Shown piece after piece: positions 24,645-31,589 of a stretch of DNA of 40,086 bases; position 1 is the first letter of the stretch; every line of letters begins with the position of its first letter. The position numbers were made by a program, and so were the translations under genes. The notes under the pieces were generated by a model. The model saw nothing but the letters and a program-made list of their open reading frames with translations. It did no database searches and was not told the origin of the DNA. The DNA comes from Clostridia bacterium (GTDB taxonomy: Bacteria; Bacillota; Clostridia; Oscillospirales; CAG-272): assembly GCA_017462615.1 (NCBI GenBank), contig JAFTQT010000052.1:1-40086 (forward strand), in the 5' to 3' direction.

Positions 24645-24818
24645 TTTTCCACAACTTTGTGGAAAAGTCCGCAAAACGGGATTTTATGTATGGAAATTCA
24701 TAGAAAAACAGAATACTTTTTCACAAAAATTCCTTGGATTCATTGGAAACAAGCCCTTTTCTGTGGAAAAGTCTGTTGGAAGTGTGGATAACTTTTCTTC
24801 GCTTTTCGCTGTGGAAAA
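24645..24818. promoter_or_regulatory. cluster of five DnaA-box-like 9-mers
   Basis: In the 379-base gap between tsaD and rex I find one perfect DnaA box, TGTGGATAA (24783-24791, complement of TTATCCACA), and four one-mismatch boxes TGTGGAAAA: 24645-24653 (minus orientation), 24658-24666, 24762-24770 and 24810-24818. The first two form a perfect 12-base inverted repeat with a 2-base centre (24643-24668). AT-rich DNA follows. Four boxes share one orientation. The cluster probably binds DnaA as a regulatory or titration site. No dnaA or dnaN is near, so an origin is unlikely. Confidence 0.7.
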
Positions 24819-24853
24819 GTCTAATATGGAAAATTTTTCCCTTTCGTAACCTG

Positions 24854-24873
24854 CCCCTTTTTGGGAAAAGGGG
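24854..24873 (+). other. 8-bp hairpin in rex leader
   Basis: CCCCTTTT (24854-24861) pairs perfectly with AAAAGGGG (24866-24873) around TGGG. No T-tract follows. It lies between the DnaA-box cluster and the rex start and may be a leader structure or protein site. Confidence 0.4.
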
Positions 24874-24874
24874 A

Positions 24875-24890
24875 TTGTGCAATGTTACAA
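24875..24890. promoter_or_regulatory. possible Rex-type operator
   Basis: TTGTGCAATGTTACAA has matching TTGT/ACAA ends, reminiscent of Rex operators (TTGTGAAnnnnTTCACAA), but it is 16 rather than 18 bases long and the inner arms do not match. Autoregulation by Rex is common; this site is only suggestive. Confidence 0.3.
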
Positions 24891-24931
24891 AAATGACGAT
24901 TTTGAAAAATTTTTTAGGAGTAAAAACTCAA

Positions 24932-25609
24932 ATGGATAAGAAAAAAACACGCTACACGGTAGAGGGCTACGGCGAGGTCAGCCCCGCGGTCATCAAACGT
25001 CTCCCTCGCTATTTTCGCTATCTGCGAGAGCTGATCCGTAACGGAAAGCTTCGCATCAGCTCCGGTGAGCTGTCGGAAATGATGCACGTGACTGCCTCCC
25101 AAATCCGCCAGGATCTGAATTGCTTTGGTGGCTTCGGTCAACAGGGCTATGGCTACAACGTGAATTATCTCTACGCCAAAATTTGTGAGATCCTCGGCGT
25201 CGGTGAGGGCTTTCGCGCGGTGGTGATCGGTACCGGCAATTTGGGCCGTGCCCTGGTGCGCAGTCCCATGTTCGAAAAGCGAGGCGTGGATATTGTCGCC
25301 ATGTTTGACGTAGCGGAAAATCTGGTGGGTACCACGGTAGCGGGCGTTGAGGTGCTCCATATGGATGCGTTGGAGCACTTTTGTACGGAAAACGTAGTGG
25401 ATATTGCCGTGCTGACACTGCCGAAGGAATATGCCGCCGAGGTGGCAGAGCGCTTGGTGAAGGCCGGCGTCTCCGGCATTTGGAATTTTACCAGCAAGGA
25501 GCTGATCTGCCCCGCTTCCGTGATCGTGGAAAACGTACATATTGGCGACTCCCTCATGACCCTCTGCTACGAGCTGCGCTGTCTGAACCTGCAGGAGGAT
25601 GAAAAATGA
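24932..25609 (+). CDS. rex: redox-sensing transcriptional repressor Rex
   Basis: Rex senses the NADH/NAD+ ratio and releases its operators when NADH is high, inducing fermentation and respiration genes. The 225-residue product has an N-terminal winged helix (about 15-80, with KRLPRYFRYL and VTASQIRQDLNCFGGFGQQGYGYNV). A Rossmann domain follows (IGTGNLGRAL at 99-108), ending in a dimerising helix (LMTLCYELRCLNLQ). I chose ATG 24932 because it gives the family-standard start and length; AGGAG lies 11 bases upstream, a rather long spacing. Its stop overlaps the dnaD-like start. Confidence 0.94.
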   Translation: MDKKKTRYTVEGYGEVSPAVIKRLPRYFRYLRELIRNGKLRISSGELSEMMHVTASQIRQDLNCFGGFGQQGYGYNVNYLYAKICEILGVGEGFRAVVIGTGNLGRALVRSPMFEKRGVDIVAMFDVAENLVGTTVAGVEVLHMDALEHFCTENVVDIAVLTLPKEYAAEVAERLVKAGVSGIWNFTSKELICPASVIVENVHIGDSLMTLCYELRCLNLQEDEK

Positions 25610-26562
25610 TGCTGCACTTTTCTTACGGCACCGGCGTGCTGACGCTGCCTGCCGCCGTGCTCGCTCATATTGACAAGGCCGGCAAGCGGGAGCTGCGGGT
25701 GCTGTTGGCTCTTTCTGCTACGCTGCCTGCTGAAGAGGAGGCCCTTGCCGCTGACGTTGCTGCCCGCACCGGGCTTCCCGCATCAGAGGTGAGTAGTGCC
25801 ATTGCCTTTTGGCGTGGAACGGGGGTGTTGCTTGCGGGAGAGGGCAACGGAGCCTCTACCCAAGCACCCGTGACCCAGCCCGTTGCCCGCGCGGAGCGTA
25901 AGCCCCTACCGGACAAGGGATTGCCCTCTTATTCGACGGACGAGCTTTCCCGTGTGCTGGAAACAAGGCAGGAGTTCGCCTCGTTGATCGACGCCTGTCA
26001 GCAGACCTTTGGCAAAATATTTAACGCTGCGGAGGTGGGAATCATTGCCGGCATGGTGGATTATCTCGGTGTGGATGGCGAATACGTGCTGCTGCTCCTT
26101 TCCCATTGTGTACGGATGGAAAAGAAATCGCTGCGATATGCGGAAAAAACCGCCATCAGCCTTTTTGACGAGGGTGTTACCGATGCCGCTGCCCTGGAGG
26201 AGCGGCTCAACCGCATCGAGACGCTGAATACGGCCGTGGGGCAGATTCGTGCCATGTTTGGAGCCGGCTCGCGCGCTCTCAGCACCAAGGAAAAGCGGAT
26301 GATCGAGCAATGGGTGTGCGTGATGCAGTACGGCATGGACGTGCTGAGGCTGGCCTACGATGCCACGGTAGATGCCATCCACGAGCCCTCCTTTGCCTAC
26401 GCCAACACCATTCTGGAGCGCTGGCATGCGGCAGGATACCGTACCACCGAGGACGTAGAGCGTGCCTTGGCCGATTACCGTCGCCAGAAGGCGGGCGGCG
26501 GCAGCTTTGACGTGGACGACTTCTTTGAGGCCGCGTTGAAAAAAACCTACGGAGAACAGTAA
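25606..26562 (+). CDS. DnaD/DnaB-type replication initiation protein
   Basis: This 318-residue protein has an N-terminal winged-helix-like region (about 1-75), a Pro/Ala linker and two DnaD-type (DnaB_2) domains. The first (about 115-200) carries QQTFGKIFNAAEVGIIAGMV, and the second (about 230-310) carries the hallmark AYDATVDAIHEPSFAYANTI followed by ILERWHAAG. DnaD and DnaB of Bacillota remodel DNA and recruit the helicase loader to DnaA-bound origins or to restart sites. GGAGG lies upstream; ATG 25606 overlaps the rex stop. The next gene is a DnaI-like loader, which supports the role. Confidence 0.88.
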   Translation: MMLHFSYGTGVLTLPAAVLAHIDKAGKRELRVLLALSATLPAEEEALAADVAARTGLPASEVSSAIAFWRGTGVLLAGEGNGASTQAPVTQPVARAERKPLPDKGLPSYSTDELSRVLETRQEFASLIDACQQTFGKIFNAAEVGIIAGMVDYLGVDGEYVLLLLSHCVRMEKKSLRYAEKTAISLFDEGVTDAAALEERLNRIETLNTAVGQIRAMFGAGSRALSTKEKRMIEQWVCVMQYGMDVLRLAYDATVDAIHEPSFAYANTILERWHAAGYRTTEDVERALADYRRQKAGGGSFDVDDFFEAALKKTYGEQ

Positions 26563-26563
26563 T

Positions 26564-27535
26564 ATGGGATATAATCAAGAGAATTATCGCCGCGTGCGGT
26601 TGGCCTATCAAACCAAATTTCTGAAGGCTGAGGAGGCGGCAGATCGCCGCCGTGATGAGCTGCACGCCTTGTCGCCTGCCCTTGCCAATATTGATCGTCA
26701 GCTCTCCGCTACGGGAGCGGAGATCGCGATGGCTGCCATCGGCGCGGGAGAGCGCTGGAAAGAGAATCTTGCCGCGGTGGAGGCGAAAAATCTGCGGCTG
26801 CAAGCAGAGCGCCGCGCGTTGATCGAGAGCCTCGGTTACCCCGCCGATTATGCGGATCCGCACTATGATTGTCCTCATTGCCATGACACCGGCTTTGTAG
26901 ATGCCAAAATGTGCAGCTGCATGCGCAGGGAGCTGATTTTAGCGGGATATGAAAGCTCCGGCCTTGGAAATCTGATGCGTACGCAGACCTTTGAAAGCTT
27001 TGATCTTTCTTATTATCAGAAGCAAAACGGTGACCGGGCAAAAATGAGCCGGAATCTTGAACTGCTGCGGCGCTATGCGGAGGACTTTGGTAAGCTCTCT
27101 CCCAATTTGCTGCTTGTCGGTGATACGGGGCTTGGCAAGACGCATCTTTCCACCGCTCTGGCCCGTCGGGTGATCGATCGCGGTTTTGACGTATATTATA
27201 CCAGCGCCGTGGGGATGTTTGCGGATTTTGAAAGCGTGCGCTTCGGTCAAAGCACCGAGGAGGCGGCGGAGAATCCCAGACGCTACACCACCTGCGATCT
27301 GCTGATCCTGGACGACCTGGGCACGGAGGTGACCAACCAGTTTACCAATTCCTGCCTCTATACGGTCCTGAACAATCGGATCAATCTGAACCGCCCTACC
27401 ATCATCAGCACCAATCTGACTGCCAAGGAGCTGCGGGAGCGGTATTCCGACCGCATTACCAGCCGCTTGATCGGTGAATTTTTGACGATGCGGTTTTACG
27501 GTACGGACGTTCGCCGCCAAAAGCTGGGTCGCTGA
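26564..27535 (+). CDS. DnaI/DnaC-like helicase loader ATPase
   Basis: This 323-residue AAA+ protein has an N-terminal helical region (1-98), a zinc-knuckle-like set (C103, C106, C117, C119), Walker A GDTGLGKT (186-193), Walker B LLILDDLGTE and sensor STNL. DnaI-type proteins load the replicative helicase DnaC/DnaB onto DNA; the N-terminal zinc domain normally contacts the helicase. It lies one base after the dnaD-like stop. A strong terminator follows, closing the rex-dnaD-dnaI unit. Confidence 0.9.
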   Translation: MGYNQENYRRVRLAYQTKFLKAEEAADRRRDELHALSPALANIDRQLSATGAEIAMAAIGAGERWKENLAAVEAKNLRLQAERRALIESLGYPADYADPHYDCPHCHDTGFVDAKMCSCMRRELILAGYESSGLGNLMRTQTFESFDLSYYQKQNGDRAKMSRNLELLRRYAEDFGKLSPNLLLVGDTGLGKTHLSTALARRVIDRGFDVYYTSAVGMFADFESVRFGQSTEEAAENPRRYTTCDLLILDDLGTEVTNQFTNSCLYTVLNNRINLNRPTIISTNLTAKELRERYSDRITSRLIGEFLTMRFYGTDVRRQKLGR

Positions 27536-27554
27536 AATCCTTTGTATAAAAAAC

Positions 27555-27593
27555 GTAGGACACGGGCATAATAGCCGTGTCCTACATTTTTTT
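27555..27593 (+). terminator. terminator ending rex-dnaD-dnaI unit
   Basis: GTAGGACACGG (27555-27565) pairs perfectly with CCGTGTCCTAC (27575-27585), followed by ATTTTTTT. The next gene's Shine-Dalgarno GGAGGTG starts directly after the T-tract. Confidence 0.9.
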
Positions 27594-27606
27594 GGAGGTG
27601 AAGCGG

Positions 27607-28062
27607 ATGAATACGGTAAAGGAGCTGCTGACGGAGGAGGATTTTTTCTCTACCGTCTATAAAAGCGCTAAAATGGGAGCGGACGCGATCATCAATCTGC
27701 TGCCAAAGGTAAAAAACGACGGTCTGCGCAGCCAGATGACACGCCAGCTGGATGGTTATGAGCGCTACGCTGCCTCGGCACGACGGGAGCTGGAGCGCAT
27801 AGGGAGCGCTGTCAAGGAGGAAAATCTGCTGCTGCGGGTCTCTGCCCGGATGGGGATGGCCTTTCATACCATGGTGGATGCCAGCGCGGGGCACATCGCG
27901 GAAATGCTGATTGAGGGGTCAAACATGAATATTACCGACATGACGCGGCTCCTCAACAATTACGCGGGAGATCGGGAGGAGGCAGAGGATGCGATACGGC
28001 TTGCCCGTGATGTGATCGATTTTGAAGGCTGCAACGTGGAAGCGTTGAAGCGCTATCTGTGA
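27607..28062 (+). CDS. all-helical protein, unknown
   Basis: This 151-residue protein is predicted to be almost entirely helical, with alternating charged and hydrophobic residues (AKMGADAIINLLPKV, then SARRELERIGSAVKEE, then HIAEMLIEGSNMNITDM). It could form a ferritin-like bundle, but no metal-binding EXXH pattern is clear. I do not recognise a named family. It has a very strong GGAGGTG site at ideal spacing before ATG 27607, yet lies right behind a terminator. No signal peptide or membrane helix is visible. Confidence 0.65.
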   Translation: MNTVKELLTEEDFFSTVYKSAKMGADAIINLLPKVKNDGLRSQMTRQLDGYERYAASARRELERIGSAVKEENLLLRVSARMGMAFHTMVDASAGHIAEMLIEGSNMNITDMTRLLNNYAGDREEAEDAIRLARDVIDFEGCNVEALKRYL

Positions 28063-28103
28063 GTGAAATGCTGTTTTTTACGCACCGTTACTGGGTTAAA
28101 TGC

Positions 28104-28147
28104 CAAATAATAAAATTACAGCCGCACGCCAAGCGTGCGGCTGTAAT
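28104..28147 (-). terminator. terminator of repeat-rich anchored protein gene
   Basis: A perfect 15-base stem ATTACAGCCGCACGC (28115-28129) / GCGTGCGGCTGTAAT (28133-28147) with a 3-base loop. Read on the minus strand it is followed by a T-rich tail (TTTTATTATTT); on the plus strand no T-tract follows. Confidence 0.75.
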
Positions 28148-28158
28148 GCTATGTTTGC

Positions 28159-29226
28159 TTATTGAGCCTTCTTAACAAGACCCTTTTCGAGCAGAGCCTC
28201 ATCGGACTCGTACTCACATACGTACTTCTCGGCGGTGAACTTGGGATCGGGTACCAGCTGATTCTTGGAGGCCAGCAGAGCGATCAGCTCCAGACCCCAC
28301 TTTACGCTACGCTTGGAGGTCAGGCGCAGGCAGCAGGGCACGGTGTCGTATTTCTTGGAGGAGCCGACGTCGGTTACGTTGTACTTGGAGGCCTCCAGCT
28401 CGTTGGGATCGAGGGCAAGCAGCAGGCACAGGGTCTTGCCGCGTACGGCGAACTTGGCCAGCTGATCGCGGCCACTCTTGAAGGACTCGTAGCCCCAGCT
28501 GGTGCGTGCGGCAACCTTCTTGTAGGAAAGCAGGGCGTTCTTCAGCTCCTCATAGCGCTCCTGTACCTCAACGGGGGCCTGGATCATACGAGCGGTAAAG
28601 GATCTCTTGTACTCGGAATAGGAACCGCTGGTGGCACCATCCTCGCCGTCTGCTTCGGCAGCGGGCTCCTCGGCAACGGGCTCGGCGGGAGCTTCAGCGA
28701 CAGGCTCCTCGGCAACGGGCTCGGCGGGGGCTTCAACGACAGGCTCCTCGGCAACAGGCTCGGCGGGAGCTTCAGCGACAGGCTCCTCGGCAACAGGCTC
28801 GGCGGGAGCTTCAGCGACAGGCTCCTCGGCAACGGGCTCGGCGGGAGCTTCAGCGACAGGCTCCTCGGCAACGGGCTCAGCGGGAGTCTCAGCAACGGGC
28901 TCCTCGGCAACGGGCTCGGCAGCAGCCTTCTCAGCGGCAGCCTTCTCAGCGGCAGCCTTCTCTGCAGCGGCCTTTTCAGCAGCAGCAGCCTCTACGGCAG
29001 CAACGCGGGCAGCACGAGCCTCGGCAGCAGCCTTCTGGGCGTCGGTCAAGGGCGCCTCGGGCTTTTTGCTGGGCGCGGGAGCAGCCTTACCAACCTTCTT
29101 TTTGGCGCTGGCATGCTTGGCGATGAGGGCGATGATCACTACGGCCAGCACGGCGGCTACAGCAACCAACGCGATGGATTTGGTCTGATCCAGACCAAAC
29201 AGCGAGAATGCAAGAATGTTTTTCAT
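28159..29226 (-). CDS. membrane-anchored repeat-rich protein, unknown
   Basis: This 355-residue protein has an N-terminal membrane helix (about 18-37), a basic stretch (AKKKVGKAA), an Ala-rich coiled region with EKAAA repeats (84-103), about seven 13-residue units EPVAEEPVAEAPA (104-192) and a folded C-terminal domain (about 205-345). That domain contains YKRSFTARMIQAPVEVQERY, WGYESF and VRGKTLCLLLALDPNE. I have the impression of having seen this C-terminal domain in other Clostridia, but cannot name it. The Pro/Glu repeats likely act as a spacer that holds the domain away from the membrane. GAGGAAGAG precedes the start. It is cotranscribed with the beta-helix-like gene 22 bases upstream. Confidence 0.7.
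   Translation of the reverse strand: MKNILAFSLFGLDQTKSIALVAVAAVLAVVIIALIAKHASAKKKVGKAAPAPSKKPEAPLTDAQKAAAEARAARVAAVEAAAAEKAAAEKAAAEKAAAEKAAAEPVAEEPVAETPAEPVAEEPVAEAPAEPVAEEPVAEAPAEPVAEEPVAEAPAEPVAEEPVVEAPAEPVAEEPVAEAPAEPVAEEPAAEADGEDGATSGSYSEYKRSFTARMIQAPVEVQERYEELKNALLSYKKVAARTSWGYESFKSGRDQLAKFAVRGKTLCLLLALDPNELEASKYNVTDVGSSKKYDTVPCCLRLTSKRSVKWGLELIALLASKNQLVPDPKFTAEKYVCEYESDEALLEKGLVKKAQ
28651..28917. repeat. 39-bp coding minisatellite (EPVAEEPVAEAPA)n
   Basis: Six to seven tandem 39-base units encode 13-residue repeats with only one or two substitutions (a Thr for Ala in the first, a Val for Ala in the fifth). The high DNA-level identity suggests recent expansion and potential length variation. 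Confidence 0.9.
28918..28977. repeat. 15-bp repeats encoding EKAAA
   Basis: Four consecutive 15-base units encode AEKAA, directly before the 13-residue repeats in the same gene. A likely helical linker. Confidence 0.8.
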
Positions 29227-29248
29227 AATTTCTCTTCCTCTTCTTTTT

Positions 29249-31135
29249 TTATTTTTTAGCGGCTTTCCGCAATTTTTTTGACAGGATAAAGGTGAGGATC
29301 AGGAGCGCGAGAGCGGTGATGGTCGCAGTAGCAAAGATCATCGCGGAATTTGAGTGAGCGGCGGTTTTGCTGACTACCAGCCCACCCTCGGATTCCACCA
29401 CGGAGGTACCGGGTGGCAGCTGCTGCAGCTCGTATTCCTTCAGCGTAGCATTTTGGGCTACGATATCACCCTCCGAAAGGTTCCAGCCGCAAACCAGCGC
29501 AACGGGGCCGGCGCCTACGTATTCGGTATCGCCGGACGGTACGGGACCGCCGCCAACGAGGCAATTGGCGTAGCGCAGATAAATATCTGCCGCGCCGCCT
29601 ATGATCTGCGGATTGGTGGGAAGCTGTAGCGTGCCGATGCCGTCGCAGCGGATGGCATAATCGCTATTGGATACGATAGTGCCCGCCAATATGCGTAACG
29701 AGCCGCCTGTGAGGCGTACGGCGTCGTTGTCCGGTGCCAGCAGCTTGCCGGCGGGATGATCGGTGGGGGCCGTATCGGTGAGTGTTACAATGCCGCCCTT
29801 GATCAGCAGCGGTGTCAGTAGGGTGACGGTGTAGCCGTTCAGATCCAGCGTGTAGGTGCCGGAAATATCACCGCCCATATCGGTCACGTGGTCAAACAGC
29901 CGGACGGTGGCACCGGAGCTGCACATGCTGGCAGCGTTCGCCAGGCTTCCCGCGCCGAATACGGTTTCGCCCTCGGTGACAATAGCAACGGTGGGAGAAG
30001 TGCCGATTCCGGGATAGTCACTGCCGCGCTGCCAAGGATGGCAGAGGGCGCGTATCCGCGGGGAGGTGAGGTGAAAGGTGTTCATTTCAATGACCAGCAC
30101 CAGACTTTTCAGCTGCTGCTCGGTCTTGGGAGCGGTAAGCGCCGGATCATTTGCTGCGGTGCCGCCAATGCCGCGATCCGAGGTGTCTTCCTTATAATAG
30201 CAGCCCGCCACGGTAGCATCCGCTGCCACCTTGCCTACAATGGCTCCTTTTTGCTCGTTTCCGGCAAGATAAGCCACGTTCAGACTGTTTTGCAGCGTGG
30301 TGCCGCTTGAAAGCCTTGCTGCGATGCCGCCGGTAATGCTGGGGCAGCGCACTACCTGCATGTTGGAGGCTGTGTAGATCTCCGTGCCCGCAGCGGCCAG
30401 CGCTACAATGCCGCCGGCATAGTCACCGCCGGTGATCCAGCCCTCGTTGCTGCAGTTGGCCAGCGTGGTGTAGTGGGCAGTTCCCACAACGCCGCCTGCG
30501 GCGCCGTCTGTTTCTACGTGGCTCATGTTACGACAGCCGTCGATCAGCACAGGGGCGTCCGGGGTGCCCTCTGCTCTGCCGGCCAGTACGCCGACCGTCG
30601 GCGCGCTGCTGCCTACGTAACCGTTACGGAAGGAAAGATCGCGCAGCACGGCACCGGGACCCAGAAGAGCGAAGAAGCCAAGGCTTTTCGCTTCCATATC
30701 AATATAAAGACCGTTGATGTGATATCCGTTGCCATCCAGGATGCCAAGAAAGGGAATGGGCTCCCCTCCGGTATGGCCAATGGGCACGAATGGGGAGGGA
30801 TCTCCTTTTTTCTGCGTGGCACCGTCCAGCTCAAACCAACGCCCGTCGGTGTTGAATTTCCCTTTGTTAAGGGTGATGGTGGCCTCCAGTCGGAAGAGAA
30901 TACCGGCGGTCGGCTTGCCGCTGCTTACGTAAGCGGCAAAGGCCAGCAGCTCCTCTGTGGTGGAGATGGTCACGGTTTCCTCGCCGCGCAGCACGATGCC
31001 GGGGGCAGTGGATACCTGGGTCATCGTATAAATGGCGGGGGGATCCTCGTCGGGCTGGGTAGCGCCGACACCGAGGGGAACGAGCAGGGAAATGGATAGG
31101 CAAAGGAATAGGAGAAGTGCGATCAAGCGTTTCAT
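29249..31135 (-). CDS. secreted beta-helix-like surface protein with C-terminal anchor
   Basis: This 628-residue protein has a signal peptide (MKRLIALLLFLCLSISLLVP, cleavage near residue 25) and then repeated short beta-strand turns. These are rich in G-N-G and GG-V/I patterns (LDGNGYHINGLYID, ITGGDYAGGIVAL, TLDLNGYTVTLL, GGIVTLTD), like GLUG-motif or parallel beta-helix proteins. It ends in a membrane helix (about 600-619) and a basic tail (KKLRKAAKK), so it is probably anchored in the membrane and exposed outside. AGGAGC precedes ATG 31135. The function is unknown; adhesion or polysaccharide binding is speculation. Confidence 0.72.
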   Translation of the reverse strand: MKRLIALLLFLCLSISLLVPLGVGATQPDEDPPAIYTMTQVSTAPGIVLRGEETVTISTTEELLAFAAYVSSGKPTAGILFRLEATITLNKGKFNTDGRWFELDGATQKKGDPSPFVPIGHTGGEPIPFLGILDGNGYHINGLYIDMEAKSLGFFALLGPGAVLRDLSFRNGYVGSSAPTVGVLAGRAEGTPDAPVLIDGCRNMSHVETDGAAGGVVGTAHYTTLANCSNEGWITGGDYAGGIVALAAAGTEIYTASNMQVVRCPSITGGIAARLSSGTTLQNSLNVAYLAGNEQKGAIVGKVAADATVAGCYYKEDTSDRGIGGTAANDPALTAPKTEQQLKSLVLVIEMNTFHLTSPRIRALCHPWQRGSDYPGIGTSPTVAIVTEGETVFGAGSLANAASMCSSGATVRLFDHVTDMGGDISGTYTLDLNGYTVTLLTPLLIKGGIVTLTDTAPTDHPAGKLLAPDNDAVRLTGGSLRILAGTIVSNSDYAIRCDGIGTLQLPTNPQIIGGAADIYLRYANCLVGGGPVPSGDTEYVGAGPVALVCGWNLSEGDIVAQNATLKEYELQQLPPGTSVVESEGGLVVSKTAAHSNSAMIFATATITALALLILTFILSKKLRKAAKK

Positions 31136-31242
31136 CCTGGAGCTCCTTTGTTGGTTTGAGGCGCAGTTTTTTGAATTGGGAGAAAACTCGCCCCGCTCTT
31201 GCAGTAAATGCGAAAAATCACACACCTACTACAGGCATTTCC

Positions 31243-31248
31243 ATTATA
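31243..31248 (-). promoter_or_regulatory. possible -10 box of beta-helix gene
   Basis: Minus-strand TATAAT about 110 bases before the beta-helix start codon, with no good -35 hexamer at standard spacing. Confidence 0.3.
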
Positions 31249-31530
31249 ACACAAAAATTGCAAAAAGGGAAGAGTTTTTGCAAAAAAATATGAACATTTT
31301 GTTAAAAAATTGAAAACGAATTGTGTCACTTGGCAAAAAACTCATTTTTTAGCCGTAAAAAAAACTGCAAAAAGTGAAAAAAGGGTGGGATACGTGGCTT
31401 TGTTTTTTCAAAAACGCTTTTTTTTGAAAAAATAGCGCAAGTCACCGATTTTGGTGTCAGAAAGAGGACAAAATCATCGCTTTTTATTCAGAAAAGCGGC
31501 AAACGGTGTAAAAATGAAGAAATCGTGAAC
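31249..31530. other. AT-rich intergenic stretch with A/T hairpin
   Basis: No supported gene. The stretch is much richer in A- and T-runs than its surroundings. It contains a perfect 12-base hairpin, TTTTTTCAAAAA (31403-31414) / TTTTTGAAAAAA (31421-31432), and a small CACC/GGTG hairpin near 31443-31456. It lies between the minus-strand beta-helix promoter region and the terminator of the DUF4830 gene, so it may be an unusually long untranslated or regulatory region. Confidence 0.5.
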
Positions 31531-31533
31531 CCA

Positions 31534-31579
31534 AAAAAGCCACCCCGTTTGCGGCCTAATGCAAACGGGGTGGCTTTTT
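31534..31579. terminator. terminator of DUF4830 gene
   Basis: A perfect 19-base stem AAAAAGCCACCCCGTTTGC (31534-31552) / GCAAACGGGGTGGCTTTTT (31561-31579), with T-runs on either strand. It lies just downstream of the minus-strand DUF4830 gene. Confidence 0.9.
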
Positions 31580-31589
31580 GGAAAGATAC

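Noticed and set aside
24553-24931. Chromosomal replication origin
   Set aside because: DnaA boxes are present, but there is no dnaA, dnaN, rpmH or gyr gene nearby, no clear unwinding-element pattern, and the region sits in a tRNA-modification/redox neighbourhood.
28651-28917. CRISPR array
   Set aside because: The 39-base units are contiguous with no unique spacers, and they form an uninterrupted coding frame.
28162-29259. Gly/Leu/Ser-rich open frame opposite the repeat-stalk gene
   Set aside because: Low-complexity shadow of the minisatellite; no start signal and no promoter.
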